DNA of 64,000 nt from an uncultured Clostridia bacterium (lineage in GTDB: Bacteria; Bacillota; Clostridia; UMGS1810). Position 1 is the first letter of the stretch. The number at the start of each line of letters is the position of its first letter. The notes beneath the pieces were generated by a model. That model ran no database searches and was not told the DNA's origin. It saw only the letters and a list, made by a program, of their open reading frames with translations. Shown here one piece after another: positions 44,571 through 54,146 of the stretch. Both the position numbers and the translations under genes were made by a program. The stretch lies in the NCBI GenBank assembly GCA_934463115.1, contig CAKSIN010000009.1, forward strand, positions 29,964 through 93,963, read 5' to 3'.

Positions 44571-46018
44571 TTTTGTTTCCCCCCGAGTATATCGCGCACA
44601 ATCTCGCGTTCGTCAAAATGAATTGTACCGCTGCCGAGTATCTGATATGTTTCGTGACCTTTTCCGGCAAGAATAATCACATCATCCTTTTGTGCATTGG
44701 AAAGCGCATATTCTATAGCGTCACGGCGGTTTTCCACAACAGTGTATCTGCCGTCCGTTTTGCTTATTCCGTCAACAATCATATCGATAATTTTCGACGG
44801 TTCCTCACTGCGCGGATTATCGCTCGTTATTATGCTGAAGTCGGCAAGCCGACCTGCAATTTTTCCCATCATGGCGCGTTTGGCAGTGTCTCTGTCACCG
44901 CCGCACCCAAATACAATTATCACGCGTCCTTTTGCGAAACCGCGCACGGTGTTTAAAATATTCTCTATTCCGTCCGGAGTATGTGCATAATCTATCATAA
45001 CGGTGTAGTCGGTATTGCCCGTCGGAACTATCTCCGCCCTGCCTTTTACTCCGGATGCCGATGACAGTGCATGAGCAATATCGGCGGCAGGTATTTCCAG
45101 GCAGCGGCAAATTCCTATTGCGCACAGCGCATTATAAACCGAAAACTCTCCGGGAATATTCAGGCAAAAATGCTCGCCGCATGCGTCAAACTCCACACCG
45201 CTGCGGTGCAGCTCAATATTTTGCGCCGACACATCACAGCTTTTTTCCGTCCCGTATTTTACAACACTGCACACAGCGTTTTCCGACATTTTTGCGCCAT
45301 AGGCATCGTCTGTATTTATCACCGCAAAGCGGCTGTTTTCAAAAAGCTTTGCTTTTGCCGCGGCATAGTTTTCCATTGTTTTGTGAAAATCCAGGTGGTC
45401 ACGCGTGAGGTTGGTAAATGCACCCACCTCAAACTCTATTCCGTAAACACGGCTGAGTGACAATGCGTGGGATGACACCTCCATTACGACACACTCCACA
45501 CCTGCCGATTCCATTTCGGCAAAGAGTTTTTGCAGTTCAAGTGAATCGGGAGTGGTTCTTCCCGTTTCTATCACCCTATCGCCAATCATATTCTGATTTG
45601 TCCCGATAAGTCCCGTTTTAATTCCGCCGCATTCCAATATATGCTTTACGAGATACGTAACGGTTGTTTTGCCGTTTGTACCGGTAATTCCTATTATGCT
45701 CATTTTTTCAGCCGGTCTGCCGTAAAAATTTGCGCCTAGTATTGCTTCGGCAACTCTGGTATCTTCCACGATAATCCATGTTTCATTACCCGTATCAAGC
45801 TCACTTATATATCTCTCGGCAACAATAACCTTTGCGCCTTTTTTTATCGCATCCGGAATATAATTGTGGCCGTCGGATTTGAAACCCGTTATTGCGACAA
45901 ATGCACTGCCGTCGGTAACCTTGGCGGAATTGCAGCAAATATCCGTCACATCTCGTTCCGGTGCCCAATTTACGGTGTTTTCATATTTCAAACCTGCTGT
46001 TATATCCTGTAATTTCAT
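44567..46018 (-). CDS. murE: UDP-MurNAc-tripeptide synthetase
   Basis: Adds the third amino acid to the peptidoglycan stem; 483 residues. ATP loop GITGTNGKTT near residue 110; carbamylated lysine region VKYGTEK; and the substrate motif TSDNPRSEEP. DNPR indicates meso-diaminopimelate as the substrate. AAGGAG precedes the ATG. Confidence 0.96.
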   Translation of the reverse strand: MKLQDITAGLKYENTVNWAPERDVTDICCNSAKVTDGSAFVAITGFKSDGHNYIPDAIKKGAKVIVAERYISELDTGNETWIIVEDTRVAEAILGANFYGRPAEKMSIIGITGTNGKTTVTYLVKHILECGGIKTGLIGTNQNMIGDRVIETGRTTPDSLELQKLFAEMESAGVECVVMEVSSHALSLSRVYGIEFEVGAFTNLTRDHLDFHKTMENYAAAKAKLFENSRFAVINTDDAYGAKMSENAVCSVVKYGTEKSCDVSAQNIELHRSGVEFDACGEHFCLNIPGEFSVYNALCAIGICRCLEIPAADIAHALSSASGVKGRAEIVPTGNTDYTVMIDYAHTPDGIENILNTVRGFAKGRVIIVFGCGGDRDTAKRAMMGKIAGRLADFSIITSDNPRSEEPSKIIDMIVDGISKTDGRYTVVENRRDAIEYALSNAQKDDVIILAGKGHETYQILGSGTIHFDEREIVRDILGGKQN

Positions 46019-46031
46019 AAGTATTTACTCC

Positions 46032-48209
46032 TTAATGCACATCTGCAAAGCTGAATTCTACAGTTACCGCCGAACCGCGTTTAACCTTTGTTCCGGCAGC
46101 CGGCTGCTGAGTGCCGACAACCGCCGTTCCCTTTCCTGATGCTGATGCACCGGAAACTTTCATGTTAAGCCCCGAATTTGTGAGAAGAACATTCGCCTGC
46201 GTAGCCGTCTTTCCAACAACATTGGGAACGGTTACCTCCGAGCTTTCGTCCTCCTCGGTGTAAACGGCAACTATAGAGCCCTCGGCAAGAGTTGAGCCGC
46301 CCTTCGGAATCTGATTTACCGCCGTATCGCCCGAGCCGAATATACTGTACTTAAGACCGGCATCACCAAATACTTTTGCAAGCTCTGATTTTTTTAGTCC
46401 GACAACATTTGGAACTGTTTTGTCCGTTGTGTTCATTTCTTCTTCTGTGTACTGCGGTTCGATACCCATATATCGCAGAACTTCGTCAAAAATCTTTTTA
46501 AATGTAGGCGCGGCAATCTGACCGCCCATGTGGCTGGAACCCATTGGTTCATCAAGCATCACAAGTCCGATAATTTCGGGATCGTTTGCAGGTGCAAATC
46601 CGACAAACGAAGCAACATACTTGCCCTGTCCGCGCGGTATTTTTTCACTTGTACCGGTTTTTCCGCCGAGTCTGTAGCCTTTGATGTATGCATTTTTTGC
46701 CGTTCCGTTTGCCACAACTCCCTCAAGGATATCACGAATTGTATTCGCTGTTTCCTCGCTCACCGCCTGACGGATAACCTCGGTGTCAAAACTTTTTATA
46801 ACATTTCCGTCATCGTCCACAAGCTCTTTTGCAATATGCGGTCTTACCATCGTACCGCCGTTTGTAATGGCAGTGTATGCCGTAATGAGCTGAAGCGGAG
46901 TAACGATGAATGTCTGCCCGAAAGCACTTGTGGCAACCTCGACATCATTAAAATTCTTTAAATCATGAAATGAGCCGGATGCCTCGCCCGGGAGGTCAAA
47001 TCCCGTAGTTTCGGTAAAACCGAATTTTTTGAAATAATGGCTGAATTTCTGAGGTCCGACACGAAGCCCCAGCGTCATAAATACCGGGTTGCACGAATTT
47101 TCAAAACCCTGCGCAAAATTGAGCGAGCCGTGACCGGCATCCTTCCAGCAGCGGATGAATCTGTCCTGCACCTGGAGTCCGCCCTTGCAGTAAAAATGTT
47201 CATTCTGACTCACAAGATTTTCTTCAAGCGCCATCGCCGCCGTAAACGGTTTAAATGTCGAACCGGGTTCATAGCTGTCCACAACCGCCTTGTTTCGCCA
47301 AAGTTTATTCAAAAACTCAGAATACTTTTCCTTTTTTTCCTTGCCGTCATACTGATTGAGTTCCTCCTGCATTTCGTCAGTGAGGGTGAACGGAGAATTA
47401 AGGTCAAAACTCGGTTCGGTTGCCATTGCAAGAATTTCGCCCGTTTTTGCATTCATAATAATGCATGCGGCACCGTTTCGCACATCATAATCGGCAACAG
47501 CCTGCTTGAGTTCTTCCTCCGCAAAATGCTGAATAACTTCATCTATCGTAAGAACAAGATTCGAACCGTTTTCCGGATTAATGTATTTTTCGTATTTATA
47601 GGGCATTTGAGTTCCGGCGGCATTCCGCGCGCTTATCATTCTGCCGGGCATTCCCTTTAAGTATTTATCGTAAACCATTTCGGTGCCGGCAAGTCCCTGA
47701 TTATCCGTGCCGACAAATCCGACAACATGCGCCGCAAGCTCGCCGTACGGATACGAACGCTTGCTGTCCTCGACAAGGTGTATTCCCTGCAGGTTTGCCT
47801 TGCGGATGTTTTCGGCTTTTTTGTTGTCTATTTTTTTTGCGACAATTTCATATGCCGAATTTTTTGTTATTTTCTTTTTTATTTCATCCTCGTCCATATC
47901 GAGAATCTTTGCAAGCGTCTTTGCAGTAGAATCCGCCTTTTTGCTCTCTTTAACTTCCGGCGGTGCGGCCGTAACGGTCTGCACCGATATACTCTGTGCA
48001 AGAACCTTGCCGTTGCGGTCATAGATTATGCCGCGCTTTGACGATACAACAGAGTCCATCGTCTGCTGTTCCACGGCATCCCCGCGAAGTTCGTCGCCGC
48101 GTACAAACTGCCAGTACGCAATGCGGCAAAGAAGGACAAGTATGCAAAAGAGAACAATTTTCGCAGTGATTGTTGTTCTCTTCTTTATGTTATGCTTTAG
48201 CTCATTCAT
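46032..48209 (-). CDS. Penicillin-binding protein 2/SpoVD-type transpeptidase with two PASTA domains
   Basis: A 725-residue class B PBP. One N-terminal helix (residues 17-34) is followed by a dimerisation domain. The transpeptidase has STFK (Ser317), SCN (372-374) and KTGTSEK (517-523). Two PASTA repeats follow from about residue 598 (VPNVVGLKKSELAKVF and VPNVVGKTATQANVLL). In Clostridia this position holds FtsI/PBP2b or its sporulation paralogue SpoVD. The PASTA tail fits SpoVD, the dcw location fits either. It may serve both roles. Confidence 0.9.
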   Translation of the reverse strand: MNELKHNIKKRTTITAKIVLFCILVLLCRIAYWQFVRGDELRGDAVEQQTMDSVVSSKRGIIYDRNGKVLAQSISVQTVTAAPPEVKESKKADSTAKTLAKILDMDEDEIKKKITKNSAYEIVAKKIDNKKAENIRKANLQGIHLVEDSKRSYPYGELAAHVVGFVGTDNQGLAGTEMVYDKYLKGMPGRMISARNAAGTQMPYKYEKYINPENGSNLVLTIDEVIQHFAEEELKQAVADYDVRNGAACIIMNAKTGEILAMATEPSFDLNSPFTLTDEMQEELNQYDGKEKKEKYSEFLNKLWRNKAVVDSYEPGSTFKPFTAAMALEENLVSQNEHFYCKGGLQVQDRFIRCWKDAGHGSLNFAQGFENSCNPVFMTLGLRVGPQKFSHYFKKFGFTETTGFDLPGEASGSFHDLKNFNDVEVATSAFGQTFIVTPLQLITAYTAITNGGTMVRPHIAKELVDDDGNVIKSFDTEVIRQAVSEETANTIRDILEGVVANGTAKNAYIKGYRLGGKTGTSEKIPRGQGKYVASFVGFAPANDPEIIGLVMLDEPMGSSHMGGQIAAPTFKKIFDEVLRYMGIEPQYTEEEMNTTDKTVPNVVGLKKSELAKVFGDAGLKYSIFGSGDTAVNQIPKGGSTLAEGSIVAVYTEEDESSEVTVPNVVGKTATQANVLLTNSGLNMKVSGASASGKGTAVVGTQQPAAGTKVKRGSAVTVEFSFADVH

Positions 48210-48252
48210 ATTTCAAAATACCTCACAACTGTGATATTTACTATGATATTCC

Positions 48253-48738
48253 TTATTTACTGAAATATTCCACCACACTGTGCAATGCCTCTTTTACAAA
48301 ACGCATAGCTCCCTTTGCCGTTTTGGAGGGTTCCTCCGTTTCGGTGTAGCTGTCCTGCTTAACATTTACATATACAATTTGGTTGTTTTCCGGACGCTGC
48401 ATTCCAAGCTCGTTTATTGCCTTTTCCTCAATCCGTTTCATATCGAGTTTCTGATTAATTTGCATTTCCTTATTGTTGTTCTGCTCGGTAAGGAGTGTAA
48501 GCTCTTTTTTGAGTTCCTGCGCCTTTGTGGATGCGCGCATCGTCATTACGTTAAGATACACCATAACCGACGCTACAGCAAAAATCAGCGCCGCCAAAGC
48601 AATAATGAATCTGCACACAGCCTCGTTTTGTTTATTCTTTTTTACTTTTCTCCCGGCGGCTTTTTCATCGCTCCGCTTTGAGTAGTAATCGTATTCTTCT
48701 AATTTATATGCACTTGTACCGACTTGATATCTGCTCAT
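48253..48738 (-). CDS. ftsL: FtsL-like septum protein
   Basis: A 161-residue bitopic protein. A basic cytosolic part is followed by one helix (FIIALAALIFAVASVMVYL) and a coiled coil (AQELKKELTLLTEQNNNKEMQINQ, split by the helix end). EEKAINELGMQRPENNQIVYV is the family-like tail. Sequence identity in this family is low; the call rests on topology and position between rsmH and the PBP. Confidence 0.8.
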   Translation of the reverse strand: MSRYQVGTSAYKLEEYDYYSKRSDEKAAGRKVKKNKQNEAVCRFIIALAALIFAVASVMVYLNVMTMRASTKAQELKKELTLLTEQNNNKEMQINQKLDMKRIEEKAINELGMQRPENNQIVYVNVKQDSYTETEEPSKTAKGAMRFVKEALHSVVEYFSK

Positions 48739-48754
48739 TAAAGCAGCCCCCCGA

Positions 48755-49690
48755 TTATAATTTTTCCACTATTCGTAATTTAGCACTCTTGGAGCGCTTG
48801 TTTGTTTCGTATTCTTCTTCACACGGCAAAATAGGCTTTCCGGTAATCACCTTGCCGCGCGGTTTTTTTCCGCACACGCAGATAGGAAATTCCGGAGGAC
48901 ACGTACAACCGGTTGCGTACGCGCGAAATGCCGTCTTTACTATTCTGTCTTCAAGCGAATGAAATGTTATTACGCAAAGTCTCCCTCCGGGCAAAAGCAC
49001 ATCGAAGAAGTCATCCAACGCGTTTCTTAAATCGCGCAGCTCGCCGTTTACCTCTATGCGTACCGCCTGAAAAACCCTTTTTGCAGGATGCGAGCCTTTC
49101 TGGCGAAACTTTGCCGGTATACATGCCTTGATTATGTCCACAAGTTCAAGGGTTGTCCGAACCGGTTTTTCGCTTCGTCTCTCACATATGCTTGCGGCAA
49201 TGCGCCGCGAAAACTTTTCCTCTCCGTATTCAAAAAAAATTCTTGCAAGCTCTTTTTCGGAGTATGTATTTACAACATCGTATGCGCTGAGTGAATCCGA
49301 TTGATCCATACGCATATCGAGCGGAGCATCCTCCATGTACGAAAACCCTCTTTCGCGGTTGTCCAGCTGATACGACGACACACCGAGATCAAGCACGGCA
49401 CCGTCCAGACCGTCTGCACCGAGATTTTCGAGTATTGATTTAATATTTCTGTAGTTATCATGAACATACGTCACATTGTCAAATGATGCAAGACGCTTTT
49501 TGCTTGCTTCTATCGCCTCGGCATCGCGGTCTATACCAATAAGACGTCCGCTGCCGTCAAGACGCTGTGCTATAAGCAGGCTGTGACCGCCGCCTCCCAT
49601 TGTTCCGTCCGCATATATTCCGCCGGAACGTATATTCAATCCGTCAACCGATTCTTCAAGAAGAACCGATACATGTTTAAATTCCGTCAT
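48755..49690 (-). CDS. rsmH: 16S rRNA (cytosine(1402)-N4)-methyltransferase
   Basis: SAM-dependent methyltransferase acting on C1402 of 16S rRNA; 311 residues. HVSVLLEESVDGL opens the protein. The SAM loop is DGTMGGGGHS, and GAVLDLGVSSYQLD is the DLG motif. ICVITFHSLEDRIVK lies near the end. ATG 49690 has GGGAG upstream. Confidence 0.97.
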   Translation of the reverse strand: MTEFKHVSVLLEESVDGLNIRSGGIYADGTMGGGGHSLLIAQRLDGSGRLIGIDRDAEAIEASKKRLASFDNVTYVHDNYRNIKSILENLGADGLDGAVLDLGVSSYQLDNRERGFSYMEDAPLDMRMDQSDSLSAYDVVNTYSEKELARIFFEYGEEKFSRRIAASICERRSEKPVRTTLELVDIIKACIPAKFRQKGSHPAKRVFQAVRIEVNGELRDLRNALDDFFDVLLPGGRLCVITFHSLEDRIVKTAFRAYATGCTCPPEFPICVCGKKPRGKVITGKPILPCEEEYETNKRSKSAKLRIVEKL

Positions 49691-49713
49691 AATCCGCACA
49701 CTCCCGGTCTGTG

Positions 49714-50145
49714 TTAAATCATTATTCCCAAATCACAAAGATTTGCCGCAACCGCATCGGGATCAAGCGCGTCAATGTAGCTGTTCCAGTTTTCACTGCT
49801 CCAGATTTCTATTTTGTCTCCATTACCTATTATAGTAGCGTTTTTTTGGATTCCGGCGTAATTTCTGAGCGTTGCCGGCAGCAAAACTCTGCCCTGCTTG
49901 TCCGCTTCACATTCAACAGCCCCGGAGAGAAACAGGCGCGAAAATCCGCGCGCGCTCTTGTCTGCCATAGGAAGTTTGCTCAGTTTTTCATAGAATTCCT
50001 GCCATGCCTTTGCGTCATACACAAGCAAATTGCGGTCGAGTCCTTTAGTTATGTAAAAAACTCCGCCGAGCGCTTCGCGAAACTTTGACGGCATTATTAT
50101 TCTGCCCTTTGAATCAAGGCTGTGCTCATACTCGCCGCTGAACAT
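49714..50145 (-). CDS. mraZ: Transcriptional regulator MraZ
   Basis: A 143-residue DNA-binding regulator that opens the dcw cluster. It has two SpoVT/AbrB-like repeats: FSGEYEHSLDSKGRIIMPSKFRE and ECEADKQGRVLLPATLRNYAGI (each the DxKGR/DxQGR type). ATG 50145 lies 9 nt after AGGGAG. Repeats at its promoter fit autorepression. Confidence 0.96.
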   Translation of the reverse strand: MFSGEYEHSLDSKGRIIMPSKFREALGGVFYITKGLDRNLLVYDAKAWQEFYEKLSKLPMADKSARGFSRLFLSGAVECEADKQGRVLLPATLRNYAGIQKNATIIGNGDKIEIWSSENWNSYIDALDPDAVAANLCDLGIMI

Positions 50146-50175
50146 GACAATCACTCCCTTTCTGTAACATTTCCT

Positions 50176-50213
50176 CCACTTTGTGGCACAATCAATCCAC
50201 TTTCCACCACTTT
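50176..50213 (-). promoter_or_regulatory. MraZ-box-like operator, three AAAGTGG repeats
   Basis: On the minus strand AAAGTGG occurs at 50213-50207, 50203-50197 and 50182-50176. The spacings are 10 and 21 bp, with a degenerate copy (GATTGTG, 50193-50187) filling the gap. They lie just after the promoter, in the expected transcribed leader of mraZ. Known MraZ proteins bind similar phased GTG-containing repeats. Confidence 0.7.
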
Positions 50214-50220
50214 TACACAT

Positions 50221-50249
50221 ATTCTATACCATTTTCTTTAATTTTGCAA
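50221..50249 (-). promoter_or_regulatory. Promoter for the mraZ/dcw cluster
   Basis: TTGCAA (50249-50244), 17 bp, TAGAAT (50226-50221) on the minus strand, directly before the MraZ repeats. Confidence 0.7.
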
Positions 50250-50314
50250 TAGGTTTGAAGAAATATTTTTTGCCAAAAGGCCTTTTTTTACAATAAAATT
50301 AAATTTTTGTTAAA

Positions 50315-50345
50315 GTTGCACAACTGTGCAACACACAATTTGTGT
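50315..50345. promoter_or_regulatory. Two adjacent palindromes upstream of the rhamnose regulator gene
   Basis: GTTGCACA-AC-TGTGCAAC (50315-50332) is followed directly by ACACAA-T-TTGTGT (50333-50345); both are perfect. They lie between the divergent mraZ and rha promoters, about 25 bp before a weak -35 (TGTACA, 50370-50375) and TAAAAT (50393-50398). They are likely operators for a dimeric regulator. Confidence 0.5.
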
Positions 50346-50431
50346 CGTAATAAATAATATCTTTTTGTATGTACAAATCCGATTATTTGTGTTAAAATAA
50401 ACACAGCGGAAAGGATGTGAAATTTCAGACC

Positions 50432-51436
50432 ATGATAGATTCACGGATAATGAAAAAACTCATTGCCGTAAACGATGAGGAGCAGGCAATACTGCGCGGC
50501 AAAGGCAATATTGACAGGAGCCTGTACATGTCGGGAGGCAACGATATAGTTAAATGCCGCAAACTGCTTGAATCTGGAAAACTGATAACACTGCGCAAAC
50601 ACACGCGCTTTGTGGATTTTCCGACTCACACCCATGATTATGTGGAGGTGGTGTACATGTGTTCGGGCAGTACGGAACATATTGTAAACGGCAGCAGAAT
50701 TATTCTCCGCGAGGGTGAACTGCTCTTTTTGAGCCAGCATGCACGACAGAAAATTAAAAAAGCCGGTCGGGATGATATCGCCGTAAACTTTATTGTGCTC
50801 CCGCAGTTTTTTGACGGCACACTCAGTATTATGGGCGACGAGGACACACCGCTCAAAAAATTTATTACCGATTGCCTGTGCGCCGACGGCGGCAGCGGAT
50901 ATCTTCACTTTGCCGTGTCCGACATACTCCCGGTGCAGAATCTTGTGGAAAATATGATATGGACTCTCACAAACGAAACAAGAAACAAACGCAAAATAAA
51001 CCGAGCGTCCATGGAACTTTTGTTTCTGCAATTATTAAGCTGCACGGACAGACTCACCATGGACGGTGACGGAGATGTTATCATTCAGGTGCTGCAATAC
51101 ATAGAAGATAATTATTCATGCGGAACGCTTGAAGAAATTGCCGAAAAACTCCACCGCAACGTATACTGGATGTCGCGGGAAATAAAACGCAAAACAGGCA
51201 AAAACTACACAGAACTTGTGCAGGACAAACGGCTGTCACAAGCTGTATTTTACCTGAAAAACACCAAAATGAAAATATCGGACACAGCGGCAGCGGTCGG
51301 ATACGAAAACATCAGCTACTTTCACCGCATTTTCAGGCAGGCATACGGCATGTCGCCAAGGCAATACCGCATAAATTCAAAGTGTGCAAATAAGGACACT
51401 TTTTTAGTCAAAAACAGACCTTTAAATAAGGTATGA
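50432..51436 (+). CDS. AraC-family regulator of the rhamnose operon
   Basis: A regulator of about 334 residues. The N-terminal cupin part (RFVDFPTHTHDYVEVVYMCSGSTEHIVNG) has the HTHD motif of sugar-binding AraC proteins. The C-terminal 100 residues hold the DNA-binding domain, ending ISDTAAAVGYENISYFHRIFRQAYGMSPRQYR. The start is uncertain: ATG 50432 or a GTG 15 nt upstream. It lies directly ahead of rhaB on the same strand, so it probably senses L-rhamnose. It is not called rhaR or rhaS because orthology is not clear. Confidence 0.85.
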   Translation: MIDSRIMKKLIAVNDEEQAILRGKGNIDRSLYMSGGNDIVKCRKLLESGKLITLRKHTRFVDFPTHTHDYVEVVYMCSGSTEHIVNGSRIILREGELLFLSQHARQKIKKAGRDDIAVNFIVLPQFFDGTLSIMGDEDTPLKKFITDCLCADGGSGYLHFAVSDILPVQNLVENMIWTLTNETRNKRKINRASMELLFLQLLSCTDRLTMDGDGDVIIQVLQYIEDNYSCGTLEEIAEKLHRNVYWMSREIKRKTGKNYTELVQDKRLSQAVFYLKNTKMKISDTAAAVGYENISYFHRIFRQAYGMSPRQYRINSKCANKDTFLVKNRPLNKV

Positions 51437-51461
51437 TGTATGTTAAAATTATTATGAACCG

Positions 51462-51481
51462 GGAATGCCGATGTGCATTCC
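51462..51481 (+). promoter_or_regulatory. Inverted repeat in the rhaB leader
   Basis: GGAATGC-CGATGT-GCATTCC lies just before the rhaB ribosome site. A TAAAAT at 51444-51449 with a poor -35 could start the transcript, which suits an activator-dependent promoter. The repeat could be an operator or an RNA hairpin. Confidence 0.45.
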
Positions 51482-51500
51482 AAAAAGGAGGAATATTGAA

Positions 51501-52895
51501 ATGTCTTGTTACCTTGCAGTAGACATTGGTGCCTCGAGCGGAAGGCATATACTCGGAACCGTTGAAAACGGGGAACTTCGTCTTGAAGAAATATACCGCT
51601 TTGAAAACAATATCGTTAAAAAGGATGGCTCGGTATTTTGGGATATCGAACACCTTTTGAGCGAGGTTATCGCCGGAATCAGACATGCCGGCGAACTCGG
51701 AAAGATACCCGACACGCTGGCAATAGATACCTGGGGAGTGGACTATGTTCTGCTCGACGGCAGCGAAAAGGAAATTATGCCTGTTGTCGCATATCGCGAT
51801 CCGCGCACACTGAGCGTTATTGACGATGCGGAAAAAATCATCGGTGCACGCGAAATGTACGAGCGCACAGGAATACAAAAGCAGGCATTCAACACCGTGT
51901 ATCAGCTGTACTGCGACAAACTCAGCGGCAAGCTGGATATGGCGCGGCATTTTCTGATGATTCCGGAGTATCTTGCATACAAACTCACAGGAATTATGAA
52001 AAACGAATATACAAATGCCAGCACAACAAACCTTGTAAATGCCGAGTCACGCGAGTGGGACTATGAACTCATTGACAAACTCGGACTGCCGAAAAATATA
52101 TTCAAACCGCTGACGCCGCCGGCAAGCAAAATCGGCTCATTCAGCAAGCATATACAAGACGAAGTCGGATTCAACACAAATGTTGTGCTGTGTGCGACTC
52201 ACGACACGGCTTCCGCCGTTGCGGCGTGTCCTCTTGCGGACGACAGCATGTACATATCATCGGGAACATGGAGCCTTGTGGGAAAAGAAATATTTGAACC
52301 AATAACCACCGACGCAGCATACAATGCAAACTTTACAAACGAAGGCGGAATTGAATACCGTTTCCGTTTTCTGCAAAACATCATGGGAATGTGGCTGTTC
52401 CAGAACATTCGCCGTGAAACGAACAAAATGTACAGCTATGACGAAATGATGCACATGGCAATGAACAGCGAATTTAAGGAAATAGTAGATGTAAACTCGC
52501 CGGAATTCACGGCACCCGACAGCATGATTGAAGCTATAAAGGCCAAACTCGGCAAGCCGAATCTTCCGCTTTCGGATGTTATTGCGTGCGTATACAACTC
52601 TCTCGCCGCAATGTACAAAAATGCCGCAGACCGTCTGGAAGAAATCACGGGCGAAAAAATATCGTCGATACAAATCGTCGGCGGCGGCGGCTCGGATAAG
52701 TACCTTAATGCACTCACATCAAAGGTAAGCGGCAGAAAGGTATTTACCGGTCTGAAAGAAGCAACCGCAACCGGAAACATCATGGCACAGCACATGTGTG
52801 CACACCCCGGTGTAACACTTGCAGACTGCCGCGAAATAATCAAAAATTCATTTGAAATAATTCAAACGGATACAGATAAATTCTTTAGTAATTAA
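51501..52895 (+). CDS. rhaB: Rhamnulokinase
   Basis: FGGY-family kinase that phosphorylates L-rhamnulose; 464 residues. LAVDIGASSGRHILG opens the first ATPase lobe. NTVYQLY and the substrate-side TWGVDYVLLDG follow. The second lobe has SSGTWSLVGKE and IQIVGGGGSDKYLNAL. ATG 51501 has AAGGAGG upstream. It is first in rhaB-rhaA-rhaD. Confidence 0.95.
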   Translation: MSCYLAVDIGASSGRHILGTVENGELRLEEIYRFENNIVKKDGSVFWDIEHLLSEVIAGIRHAGELGKIPDTLAIDTWGVDYVLLDGSEKEIMPVVAYRDPRTLSVIDDAEKIIGAREMYERTGIQKQAFNTVYQLYCDKLSGKLDMARHFLMIPEYLAYKLTGIMKNEYTNASTTNLVNAESREWDYELIDKLGLPKNIFKPLTPPASKIGSFSKHIQDEVGFNTNVVLCATHDTASAVAACPLADDSMYISSGTWSLVGKEIFEPITTDAAYNANFTNEGGIEYRFRFLQNIMGMWLFQNIRRETNKMYSYDEMMHMAMNSEFKEIVDVNSPEFTAPDSMIEAIKAKLGKPNLPLSDVIACVYNSLAAMYKNAADRLEEITGEKISSIQIVGGGGSDKYLNALTSKVSGRKVFTGLKEATATGNIMAQHMCAHPGVTLADCREIIKNSFEIIQTDTDKFFSN

Positions 52896-52907
52896 CGGAG
52901 GTAAACA

Positions 52908-54146
52908 ATGAGCAGATATCAGGAAGCAAAAGAAATCTATTCAAAACTCGGTGTTGATACCGAAAAGGCGCTCGAAACGCTGAAAAATGTAACAATCTCT
53001 GTACACTGTTGGCAAGGTGACGACGTTATCGGATTTGATGCCGGCGAATCTCTTTCCGGCGGAATCCAGGCAACCGGAAACTACCCCGGCAAGGCAAGCA
53101 CACCGGACGAGCTGATGCAGGATCTCGACAAGGCATTCTCACTTATTCCGGGCAAAAAAAAGCTGAACCTGCATGCATCATACGCAATATTTGAAAACGG
53201 CGAAAGAGCCGAGAGAGACTCACTTGAACCGAAACACTTTGCAAAGTGGGTTGAATACGCCAAAGAGAGAGGCATGGGAATCGACTTTAACCCCACATTT
53301 TTCTCTCACCCCATGGTAAAGGACAACCTCACACTTTCGTCACCCGACGAAGAAGTTCGCGCATACTGGGTGCGCCACGGAAAATGCTGCCTCAAAATAG
53401 CGCAATATTTTGCGGAAGAAACAGGTGTTCCGTGCGTTCTTAACATATGGATTCCCGACGGGTACAAAGATATTCCGGCAGACAGATTTTCGCCGCGCGC
53501 AAGATTCAAAAAATCGCTTGATGAAATACTTGATACCCCGTATGACAAGGATAAGGTTTTCGTTACCCTTGAATCAAAAGTATTCGGTATCGGACTCGAA
53601 GCCTACACGGTGGGTTCGGCAGAGTTCTGCCTCAGCTACGTAGACAGCAAGGGAATTACACCGCTTATGGATAACGGCCACTACCACCCCACTGAGGTTG
53701 TGTCGGACAAAATATCTTCGATGCTCCTTTTCCATAAGAATTTGGCACTTCATATTACAAGACCGATGCGCTGGGATTCCGACCATGTTGTGCTCTTTGA
53801 TGATGAAACAAGAGAAATTGCACGCGAAATAGTGCGAAACGACGCACTTGACAGAGTGTTTATTGCAACAGATTATTTCGACGCATCCATTAACCGCATA
53901 AGCGCATGGGTAACCGGCGTGCGCAATGTGTCTAAGGCCTTGCTGTTTGCACTGCTTCAGCCGAACGATTACCTCAAAAAAATGCAGGACGAAAACCGCA
54001 TGACAGAACTTATGGTTGCGCAGGAAGAACTCAAGACGGCTCCCTTTGGCGATGTGTGGAATGAATTTCTGTACCGCGAAGGTGTGGAAAACAATTACTT
54101 TGAAATTATAGACGAATATGAAAAGAAAGTGCTGGTGAACAGATAA
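52908..54146 (+). CDS. rhaA: L-rhamnose isomerase
   Basis: Converts L-rhamnose to L-rhamnulose; 412 residues, close to the usual 418. VTISVHCWQGDDVIGF is the N-terminal signature. Metal-site residues lie in LNIWIPDGYKD, VTLESKVFGIGLE and DNGHYHPTE. It starts 12 bp after rhaB and ends overlapping rhaD by 1 bp. Confidence 0.97.
   Translation: MSRYQEAKEIYSKLGVDTEKALETLKNVTISVHCWQGDDVIGFDAGESLSGGIQATGNYPGKASTPDELMQDLDKAFSLIPGKKKLNLHASYAIFENGERAERDSLEPKHFAKWVEYAKERGMGIDFNPTFFSHPMVKDNLTLSSPDEEVRAYWVRHGKCCLKIAQYFAEETGVPCVLNIWIPDGYKDIPADRFSPRARFKKSLDEILDTPYDKDKVFVTLESKVFGIGLEAYTVGSAEFCLSYVDSKGITPLMDNGHYHPTEVVSDKISSMLLFHKNLALHITRPMRWDSDHVVLFDDETREIAREIVRNDALDRVFIATDYFDASINRISAWVTGVRNVSKALLFALLQPNDYLKKMQDENRMTELMVAQEELKTAPFGDVWNEFLYREGVENNYFEIIDEYEKKVLVNR

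Noticed and set aside
50272..50290. GCC-AAAA-GGC followed by T-run as a plus-strand terminator
   Set aside because: The stem is only three to four base pairs and no upstream plus-strand gene would need it.
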